Below, in pieces: positions 1 through 5,487 of a DNA stretch of 5,487 nucleotides. Made by a program: the position numbers and the translations under genes. The notes below the pieces were generated by a model. That model did no database searches and was not told where the DNA came from. It saw only the letters and a list, made by a program, of their open reading frames with translations. The stretch lies in assembly GCA_024639205.1 (NCBI GenBank), contig JAHEIV010000225.1:1-5487 (forward strand). The letters run 5' to 3'. Every line of letters starts with the position of its first letter. Position 1 is the stretch's first letter. The stretch comes from Deltaproteobacteria bacterium. GTDB lineage: Bacteria; Desulfobacterota; Desulfobacteria; Desulfobacterales; SG8-13.

Positions 1-1092
<1,092 letters not shown>

Positions 1093-1134
1093 GCTTTCCT
1101 CCCAAAGCTGCTGCGCCGTGTTCGGACAAACCCT

Positions 1135-1172
1135 CCGGCAACACGCCCTGTGATGGATCACGGCTGCCGGCA
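1135..1172. promoter_or_regulatory. Cluster of inverted repeats, possible operator near the dehydrogenase start
   Basis: A perfect 12-base palindromic element, GTGAT-GG-ATCAC, sits at 1150-1161. It is flanked by perfect inverted arms CCGGCA (1135-1140) and TGCCGG (1165-1170). TGCCGGCA at 1165-1172 is also self-complementary. The central element is too short in its spacer (TGTGA-N4-TCAC rather than N6) to be a standard CRP site. Its size suits a GntR-like dimeric regulator, a class that often controls lactate and glycolate oxidation genes, but no specific regulator is identified. It lies 58-69 bases upstream of the dehydrogenase start, so it would overlap that gene's leader or promoter. Confidence 0.3.
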
Positions 1173-1184
1173 CTGCCAATTTTC

Positions 1185-1217
1185 TTGACTTTCTGCGCTA
1201 TCCTGAATAAGCAGAAA
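1185..1217 (+). promoter_or_regulatory. Weak promoter candidate overlapped by a 7-base inverted repeat
   Basis: TTGACT at 1185-1190 matches five of six bases of the sigma-70 -35 consensus and faces the importer operon. The expected -10 window (about 1206-1213, around AATAAGCA) matches TATAAT poorly, so this would be weak or activator-dependent. Perfect inverted arms TTTCTGC (1190-1196) and GCAGAAA (1211-1217) span this same spacer. Their centres are 21 bases apart, about two helical turns, as expected for a dimeric regulator. The overlap suggests an operator over the promoter, but the whole call is inference from short motifs. Confidence 0.3.
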
Positions 1218-1257
1218 AAGGGACAGGCACTGCACTTTAAATGGTAAAAAAATCAAT

Positions 1258-1291
1258 TTGAACGCATCCCGCAGCAGCGGGAGCAATTCAA
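1258..1291 (+). promoter_or_regulatory. Imperfect hairpin in the binding-protein leader
   Basis: TCCCGC (1267-1272) pairs perfectly with GCGGGA (1277-1282) around the tetraloop AGCA. The stem extends outward past a bulged A at 1266 through a GC/GC pair, then past a small internal loop to TTGAA (1258-1262) pairing with TTCAA (1287-1291). Thirteen base pairs result. It lies in the presumed 5' untranslated leader, 63 bases before the ATG. No T-run follows it, so it is not an intrinsic terminator on this strand. It may stabilise the mRNA or serve regulation. Confidence 0.4.
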
Positions 1292-1340
1292 TAATCCAAC
1301 CACCTACCAGATCTTCACCCAACCGTCAAAACCATCAACC
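1291..1340 (+). promoter_or_regulatory. C-rich, G-poor unstructured leader segment
   Basis: These 50 bases contain 21 C and only 2 G, unlike the surrounding sequence, and run up to just before the GGAGG ribosome site (1345-1349). The strong C over G bias and little ability to fold resemble Rho-utilisation regions. They could equally be a simple unstructured ribosome approach track for a highly translated binding protein. Composition alone cannot separate these. Confidence 0.3.
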
Positions 1341-1353
1341 AAAGGGAGGAGCC

Positions 1354-2589
1354 ATGAAGGCGATGCATCATCGGCAATCCATCTGGCTGCCGGTCATATT
1401 TTTGCTGGCTGCAGCGACCGCACTGATCCTGATGCCCGCGGCTGCCGGGGCCCGCAACATCAAGGTCGGTATCATCGATTGCTACAGCGGTCCGGCGGCG
1501 GTCTACGGAAATGACGCACTCAACGGATTCAAGCTGGCCCTGAAGGACATCAACCGCAAGGGCGTTCTCGGTAAAAAGATCGAATTTACCACCCGCGACA
1601 CCAAGTTCAAGGTAGACCTCGCATTGAGCATGGCCCGGGAGCTGGTCATGCGCGAAGACGTGGATGTGCTGGTGGGCACCATCAACAGCGGTGCGGCCAT
1701 GGCGGTATCCGAGTCGATCGCCAAACGCCAGAAGGTCCCGTTTATCGTCTGGATTTCCAAAAGCGAGCGGATCACCGGTGAAAAGGGCCACCGCTACGTT
1801 TTTTCCACCGGTGAAAACACGGCCATGGCCGGCAAGGCCGGCGGGCTGGCCCTTTCACACAAACCGTACAAGAGATACTGGATCGCCGGCGACGACTATG
1901 AGTACGGCCATGCCATCGCCAATGCCGCCTGGCGGAACCTTTCTACCGCGAGACCATCGGTGGTAAAGATCGGCGAGTCCTGGTGGAAACCGGGCGAGCC
2001 GGACCTGATCCCCTACATCACCTCCATTCTCACAGCCGACCCGGATGCGGTCATCTTTTGCACCGGTGGGCGCAGTATGACCAACATCATGAAAGCCATC
2101 AAGGCCACCGGAATGGCGGAAAAGATGCCGATCTGGATCCACACGGCCACCGATCATGCCGTGCTCAAACCATTAGGTGCCGAAGCCCCGGAGGGGGTCA
2201 TGGGCACCATGGATTATCATTTCTATTATCCCGATATCTCGGCCAATCGTAATTTCGTCAACAAATTTATGAAAGAGTACGGCAATCCACCGGGTTTTCC
2301 GGCATTTCACGGCTACATCACCGCCTATTACATCGCCGAAGCGTTTCGCAAAGCCGGTGAAGTCGACAAGGAAAGATTCATCGACGCGCTGGAAGGGCTG
2401 AAAATAAACAGCCCTGCCGGCCCTATCGAGATGCGGGCCTGCGACCACCAGGTGATTTTGCCCATGTATCTGGGGGAGACCGAGTACTCACCGGAGCACA
2501 AGGTGGTTATTTCTTCGGATATCGTGACCCTGCGCGGCAGTGAAGTGATGCCTTCCTGCTCGGATATCATAGAGGCTCGCGGACAGTAA
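1354..2589 (+). CDS. Liv-type ABC transporter periplasmic substrate-binding protein (LivK-like)
   Basis: This 411-residue protein is the periplasmic ligand receptor of the importer encoded downstream. ATG at 1354 is chosen because GGAGG lies at 1345-1349, 4 bases upstream, and the product then begins with a good signal peptide: a basic start, a hydrophobic core at about residues 10-28, and likely cleavage after AGA at 33. In-frame TTG at 1258 would put an unlikely polar extension before the signal. The mature part is a type I periplasmic binding fold (Peripla_BP_6), opening with IKVGIIDCYSGPAAVYGND (36-54), then VGTINSGAAMAVSE (107-120), GEKGHRYVFST (142-152) and IAGDDYEYGHA (177-187), the usual order of LivK relatives. 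A C-terminal MRACDHQ (360-366) and MPSC (399-402) resemble one subfamily, and C363 and C402 could form a disulfide. There is no lipobox cysteine, so it should be soluble in the periplasm. Ligands of this family include branched-chain and other amino acids, amides, urea and aromatic acids, and the ligand here is unknown. Confidence 0.93.
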   Translation: MKAMHHRQSIWLPVIFLLAAATALILMPAAAGARNIKVGIIDCYSGPAAVYGNDALNGFKLALKDINRKGVLGKKIEFTTRDTKFKVDLALSMARELVMREDVDVLVGTINSGAAMAVSESIAKRQKVPFIVWISKSERITGEKGHRYVFSTGENTAMAGKAGGLALSHKPYKRYWIAGDDYEYGHAIANAAWRNLSTARPSVVKIGESWWKPGEPDLIPYITSILTADPDAVIFCTGGRSMTNIMKAIKATGMAEKMPIWIHTATDHAVLKPLGAEAPEGVMGTMDYHFYYPDISANRNFVNKFMKEYGNPPGFPAFHGYITAYYIAEAFRKAGEVDKERFIDALEGLKINSPAGPIEMRACDHQVILPMYLGETEYSPEHKVVISSDIVTLRGSEVMPSCSDIIEARGQ

Positions 2590-2592
2590 TTA

Positions 2593-2629
2593 GCGGCAAA
2601 GCGGCCGTTGCCCGCAAGGCCCGGGCGAC
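2593..2629 (+). promoter_or_regulatory. Overlapping alternative hairpins between the binding-protein gene and livH
   Basis: Just after the binding-protein stop, two stems compete for the same bases. Stem A pairs GCGGCAA (2593-2599) with TTGCC-C-GC (2608-2615, one bulge). Stem B pairs GTTGCCCG (2607-2614) with CGGGCGAC (2622-2629), eight pairs including one G-U, with a 7-base loop. Only TTT then CC follows stem B, so an intrinsic terminator would be weak. A stem here could protect the 3' end of the binding-protein message or reduce readthrough, giving more binding protein than membrane subunits. This is inferred from base pairing by eye. Confidence 0.45.
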
Positions 2630-2652
2630 TTTCCGTCTGCAAAGCGTTGCCC
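2596..2652 (+). repeat. Imperfect direct repeat in the gap before livH
   Basis: GCAAAGCG followed by TTGCCC occurs twice: at 2596-2613 with four extra bases (GCCG) between the halves, and at 2639-2652 with none. Each copy can fold on itself (GCAA with TTGC). The spacing is 43 bases from start to start. It may be a local duplication or a pair of related RNA stems. Nothing links it to a known mobile repeat. Confidence 0.4.
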
Positions 2653-2701
2653 TTGCACGCGATGGTCTCCTACCGTCTGCTTTTTGAGGATCGCTTTAAC
2701 A

Positions 2702-3598
2702 ATGGAGTGGTCTGAAACATACACTGCTGCCGCTTTGGGCAGCCACCTGCTGGTCGGCCTCAGCCGGGCCATGATTTTGTTTATCGTCACATCGGGCCTG
2801 AGCTTTGTGTTGGGTGTGCTGCGGGTGCCCAACGTGGCCCACGGCTCGCTTTACATGATCGGCGCCTTTGCGGCATTTAGCATCGTCAACGTCCTGGGCG
2901 GCGGTGCACCGGCCTTTTGGGCCGCCTTGCTGCTGGCGCCGCTGATCGTAGCCGCGGTGAGCCTGGTTGCCGAAAGGGCCTTGTTTTGCCACCTGTACGA
3001 GCGCGAACATCTGATGCTGCTGCTGTTCACCTTTGCCCTGATGTTGATTCTCGGAGACCTGGTCAAAATGGTCTGGGGAGCCGACTATCGCTCTATCATG
3101 GCTCCCGAGTTTCTGCGGGGATCGGTGCCGGTGTTCGGCTCTCCCTTTCCAAAATACAATCTGTTCCTTTTGGTTGTCGGCCCGGTGGTGGCCGTCGGTC
3201 TGTGGCTTTTTTCCTCCCGCACCCGGATCGGCAAGATCGCGCGAGCGGCTGCGGTGGACCGGGAGATGGTAGGCGCTGTCGGCATCAATGTCAGCTGGGT
3301 GTTCGCCTTTGCCTTCGTGCTGGGGTGCTTTCTGGCCGGTCTGGGCGGGGCGCTGGTGGCGCCCACCGTCAGCGTCACCCTCGGTATGGATCATGACATC
3401 ATTATCGAGGCCTTTCTGATTGTCACCATCGGCGGTCTGGGCAACATGTGGGGGGCCATGGTGGGATCGCTGATTTTCGGTGTCACCCAGTCCTTCGGGG
3501 TGCTGTTCTGGCCCCAGTTCGCCATTGTGTTTCCCTACGTTGCGGTGGTGATCGTGTTGACCCTGCGGCCAAAGGGCCTGCTCAAATCGGTCTGGTAA
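2702..3598 (+). CDS. livH: Branched-chain amino acid type ABC transporter permease LivH
   Basis: This 298-residue integral membrane protein is one half of the importer's transmembrane channel. The LivH hallmark VPNVAHGSLYMIGAF is at residues 42-56. The cytoplasmic coupling segment that contacts the ATPase runs from about RTRIGKIARAAA (173-184) to GAVGINV (191-197). Then come LAGLGGAL (211-218), GGLGNMWGA (244-252) and a C-terminal RPKGLL (289-294), all in family order. About eight hydrophobic spans are visible, near residues 15-38, 48-66, 72-92, 103-125, 153-171, 198-225, 245-266 and 272-288. Length is normal for the family. ATG at 2702 is preferred. Its ribosome site TGAGGA (2685-2690) is 11 bases away, rather far. 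In-frame TTG at 2684 has no site of its own and would overlap this one. It follows the binding-protein gene after 112 bases and precedes livM by 15. Confidence 0.93.
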   Translation: MEWSETYTAAALGSHLLVGLSRAMILFIVTSGLSFVLGVLRVPNVAHGSLYMIGAFAAFSIVNVLGGGAPAFWAALLLAPLIVAAVSLVAERALFCHLYEREHLMLLLFTFALMLILGDLVKMVWGADYRSIMAPEFLRGSVPVFGSPFPKYNLFLLVVGPVVAVGLWLFSSRTRIGKIARAAAVDREMVGAVGINVSWVFAFAFVLGCFLAGLGGALVAPTVSVTLGMDHDIIIEAFLIVTIGGLGNMWGAMVGSLIFGVTQSFGVLFWPQFAIVFPYVAVVIVLTLRPKGLLKSVW

Positions 3599-3603
3599 CA
3601 AAA

Positions 3604-3616
3604 GGAGCATGCGTTG
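3604..3616 (+). promoter_or_regulatory. Ribosome site fixing a TTG start for livM
   Basis: GGAG at 3604-3607 lies 6 bases before TTG at 3614, the ideal distance. The nearer ATG at 3609 is out of frame with livM, only 1 base from GGAG, and opens just seven codons before TAA at 3630-3632. No in-frame ATG occurs before residue 47, which would delete the first membrane span. So livM most likely starts at TTG, which usually lowers initiation. Confidence 0.7.
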
Positions 3617-4567
3617 CGGCAGGCTATCATAAACAAAAATTCCTTGCTGGTCTCAGCCGGCATCCTGATCGTTCTGGCATGCCTGCCGCTGGTGCTGCCC
3701 AAATTCTACGTCTACGTGCTTGCCTTGATCTTCGTGACCGCCCTGCTGGCAATGAGCCTCAATATGGTGGTGGGTCACGGCGGTATGTATCAATTTCATC
3801 ACGGCGTCTTTTACGGGATCGGGGCCTACACGCTGGCGCTGATGCTCACCAAAACCTCGCTTCCGGCCTGGCTGGGCTTTGCGGCCGCACCGGTATGCAG
3901 CGCCCTGGCCGGGGTTTTGATCGGACTGTTTTGCGTGCGCCTGACCAAGCTTTACTTTGGCATGCTGCAGATCTCCTTAGGCTCGCTGGTCTGGGCCATC
4001 GCCTTTCGCTGGTATGCGCTCACCGGCGGCGATGACGGCATTCACGGCGTCCCGATCCCGGATGGAATCGCTTCTCTTATCCCTTCCTATTACTTCATTC
4101 TGTTTTTGCTGGCTGCCAGCCTGGCGGTGATGTACCTGATTCTAAAATCGCCGTTCGGCAACACCCTGCGGGCGGTTCGCGACAACCCGGAGCGCTGCGA
4201 GGCGGTGGGAATCAACGTTCGCTTTCACCAGCTGGTGGCCATTGCCATCGCCACGTTTTTCGCCGGGCTGGCCGGTACGCTTTTCGTGGTCGTGGAAGGC
4301 TCCGTGTTTCCGGACCTTCTCTTCTGGGTGCTTTCGTTAGAGGTGTTCATCATGTGCCTGCTGGGCGGCTGGTTCACATTTGCCGGCCCGGTTCTGGGTG
4401 CTGCGATCATCGTGGCGCTGCGCACCTTTGCCGGGGTGTACACCGAGTACTGGACGCTGATTCTCGGTGTCATTCTGATCCTGCTGATCTTCTTTTTGCC
4501 CGAAGGGGTGATGGGCTTTTTGGAGGAAAAGTTTAAGGCCCGAACGCAAACGACGTCCGAGAGGTAA
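3614..4567 (+). CDS. livM: Branched-chain amino acid type ABC transporter permease LivM
   Basis: This 317-residue protein is the second membrane subunit, pairing with LivH. The family signature TGGDDGIHGVP is at residues 137-147. SLNMVVGHGGMYQFHHG (48-64) leading into FYGIGAY (66-72) matches the conserved N-terminal channel segment. The ATPase-coupling region spans SPFGNTLRAVRDN (179-191) to VGINV (198-202), followed by FFAGLAGTLF (215-224). GPVLGA (258-263) and LPEGVMGF (295-302) close the protein, with a short charged tail. About ten hydrophobic spans are visible between residues 11 and 299. It begins at TTG, chosen from the ribosome site 6 bases upstream. It starts 15 bases after livH ends and stops 9 bases before livG. 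Nothing in the sequence suggests damage. Confidence 0.93.
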   Translation: MRQAIINKNSLLVSAGILIVLACLPLVLPKFYVYVLALIFVTALLAMSLNMVVGHGGMYQFHHGVFYGIGAYTLALMLTKTSLPAWLGFAAAPVCSALAGVLIGLFCVRLTKLYFGMLQISLGSLVWAIAFRWYALTGGDDGIHGVPIPDGIASLIPSYYFILFLLAASLAVMYLILKSPFGNTLRAVRDNPERCEAVGINVRFHQLVAIAIATFFAGLAGTLFVVVEGSVFPDLLFWVLSLEVFIMCLLGGWFTFAGPVLGAAIIVALRTFAGVYTEYWTLILGVILILLIFFLPEGVMGFLEEKFKARTQTTSER

Positions 4568-4576
4568 CAAACGCCC

Positions 4577-5314
4577 ATGCTGCTGGTAGAAAATGTTACC
4601 AAATCCTTCGGGGATTTTCTTGCGGTTCACGAGGCCAGCCTGCGGGTCGACAAAGGCGATCTGGTGGCGGTCATCGGCCCCAACGGTGCGGGCAAAACCA
4701 CGCTTTTCAACCTCATCTGCGGACAGCTCCAACCGGACAAGGGCCGCATCACCTTCAAAGAAGAAGACATCATCGCACTGCCGCCCCATCGGATCTGCCG
4801 CCGCGGGATTGCGCGCTCGTTTCAGATCGCCAATATCTTTCCGCGGCTTTCGGTGTTTCGCAACGTGCAGGTTTCGGTGCTCTCCCAGCAGCGCAAGAGC
4901 ACGATCCTGTTTCGCCCCGCCCAAACGATTGCCGTGAAAGAGACTCGCGACATCCTCGACGACGTGGGCCTGGCCGACAAGGCCACCGATGTGGCCGGCT
5001 CGCTTTCACATGGCGATCAACGCATCCTGGAAATAGCCATCGCACTGGGCAATCAACCCGAATTGATCATTCTGGACGAGCCCACCGCCGGCATGTCCCC
5101 GGAAGAAACCGCCGGGACCATGGCGCTGGTCCGGCGGCTGGCCGAAGATCGCGGTCTGACCATCTTGTTTTGCGAACACGACATGGACGTTGTGTTCGAC
5201 GTGGCCAGCTCCATTATGGTGATGCGCCACGGTGAAACCATTATCCAGGGATCGCCCGAGACCGTTCGCGCCAACGCAGAAGTCCAGCAAGCTTACCTCG
5301 GGGGAGCGGCGTGA
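4577..5314 (+). CDS. livG: Branched-chain amino acid type ABC transporter ATP-binding protein LivG
   Basis: This 245-residue ATPase energises the importer, working with LivF at the cytoplasmic face of LivH/LivM. All nucleotide-binding motifs are present: an aromatic A-loop at F11, Walker A GPNGAGKT (34-41), Q-loop Q83 in ARSFQIANIF, signature LSHGD (143-147), Walker B LIILDEP (163-169) with catalytic E168, and switch H201 in FCEHDMD. The LSHGD form of the signature departs from LSGGQ but occurs in Liv-type ATPases, so activity is expected. The C-terminal QAYLGG (238-243) is typical of the family, and the length is slightly short but normal. The only upstream purine run, AGAGG at 4560-4564, is 12 bases from the ATG and touches the livM stop. 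Initiation may therefore depend on ribosomes finishing livM. Confidence 0.94.
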   Translation: MLLVENVTKSFGDFLAVHEASLRVDKGDLVAVIGPNGAGKTTLFNLICGQLQPDKGRITFKEEDIIALPPHRICRRGIARSFQIANIFPRLSVFRNVQVSVLSQQRKSTILFRPAQTIAVKETRDILDDVGLADKATDVAGSLSHGDQRILEIAIALGNQPELIILDEPTAGMSPEETAGTMALVRRLAEDRGLTILFCEHDMDVVFDVASSIMVMRHGETIIQGSPETVRANAEVQQAYLGGAA

Positions 5315-5487
5315 TGCTGGAGATCGAAAACATCGATACATTTTACGGTCTGAGCCACATTCTTTTTGGCTTATCCCTCAAAGTCGACGCGGGCCAGGTG
5401 GTCTGCCTGCTGGGCAGAAACGGTGCCGGCAAGACCACCACCTTAAAAAGCGTGATGGGCCTCATCCCTCCGAGAAGCGGTAAAATC
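5314..5487 (+). CDS. livF: Branched-chain amino acid type ABC transporter ATP-binding protein LivF, N-terminal part
   Basis: Fifty-eight codons run open to the right edge, so the gene is truncated by the window, not broken. The product starts MLEIENIDTFYG, with A-loop Y11, and has Walker A GRNGAGKT at 34-41 followed by TTLKSVMGL (42-50), the pattern of LivF. Full-length LivF is about 235 residues, so roughly three quarters is missing. The ATG overlaps the livG stop by one base (TGATG at 5312-5316), which implies translational coupling. GGAG at 5303-5306 is 7 bases upstream. An in-frame GTG at 5311 is a possible alternative start. It is the second ATPase of the importer, expected to pair with LivG. 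Confidence 0.92.
   Translation, partial: MLEIENIDTFYGLSHILFGLSLKVDAGQVVCLLGRNGAGKTTTLKSVMGLIPPRSGKI

Larger units (their letters stand above)
1093..1353. other. Divergent intergenic region between the dehydrogenase and the importer operon
   Basis: These 261 bases lie between two start codons on opposite strands, so promoters for both directions should be here. I see no credible small gene. The part nearest the dehydrogenase (1093-1180) is GC-rich with short inverted repeats. The middle (1181-1260) is AT-rich and is the likeliest promoter zone. The part nearest the binding-protein gene (1258-1340) forms a hairpin and then a C-rich leader. No strong sigma-70 pair could be assigned on either strand, and no sigma-54 -24/-12 element with correct spacing was found. 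Confidence 0.7.

Noticed and set aside
1150..1161. CRP-type binding site
   Set aside because: The half-sites TGTGA and TCAC are separated by 4 bases rather than 6, so it does not fit the standard site. It is kept only as an unassigned palindrome.
1165..1185. Sigma-54 promoter reading toward the dehydrogenase (minus-strand TTGGCAGTGCCGGCA)
   Set aside because: The GG and GC elements are 10 or 13 bases apart, not the required 12, and the flanking consensus is poor.
1258..1353. N-terminal extension of the binding protein from TTG at 1258
   Set aside because: It would add 32 polar residues before a normal signal peptide, no ribosome site precedes it, and the bases form the leader hairpin. The ATG at 1354 has a strong ribosome site.
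2607..2632. Strong intrinsic terminator after the binding-protein gene
   Set aside because: The stem is followed by only three T before C residues, and the downstream genes belong to the same transporter with no evident promoter of their own. A partial or processing role is more likely.
2696..3610. 304-codon open frame on the minus strand covering nearly all of livH
   Set aside because: The predicted product is rich in His, Gln, Asp and Gly without domain or hydrophobic pattern, while the opposite strand encodes an unmistakable LivH. The length comes from antisense GC-biased codons.
4577..5314. Possible degenerate ATPase because the signature reads LSHGD instead of LSGGQ
   Set aside because: Walker A, Q-loop, Walker B glutamate and switch histidine are all intact, and LSHGD/LSHGQ forms are found in working Liv- and Urt-type ATPases.

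Overview
The window looks like a GC-rich Gram-negative bacterial chromosome. Its overall gene content, and the subfamily of the substrate-binding protein, remind me most of Desulfobacterota (sulfate-reducer relatives, the former Deltaproteobacteria). That placement is an impression from protein similarity by memory, not a search result. I see no mobile element, CRISPR array, tRNA or rRNA.

Layout. (1) Positions 1-1092, minus strand: the first 364 residues of an FAD-dependent 2-hydroxyacid dehydrogenase of the D-lactate dehydrogenase (cytochrome) / glycolate oxidase GlcD family. It runs off the left edge without a stop. (2) Positions 1093-1353: a 261-base divergent intergenic region. It holds several small inverted repeats, one weak promoter candidate, and a leader with a hairpin followed by a C-rich, G-poor stretch. 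(3) Positions 1354-5487, plus strand: a branched-chain amino acid type (HAAT/Liv family) ABC importer in the standard order substrate-binding protein, livH, livM, livG, livF. LivF is cut by the right edge after 58 codons.

How the parts work together. The periplasmic binding protein captures a small ligand and delivers it to the LivH/LivM membrane heterodimer. The LivG and LivF ATPases drive import. A 112-base gap with overlapping hairpins separates the binding-protein gene from livH. The later genes are tightly packed: gaps of 15 and 9 bases, then a 1-base stop/start overlap. This fits one operon in which the binding protein may be made in excess over the membrane parts. The divergently transcribed dehydrogenase may share regulation with the importer and could act on an imported compound or its breakdown product, but this is inference. 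The ligand cannot be read from the sequence.

I did not find a clearly new biological system. The points worth a second look are regulatory: the dyads between the divergent genes, the binding-protein leader, and the alternative hairpins before livH.
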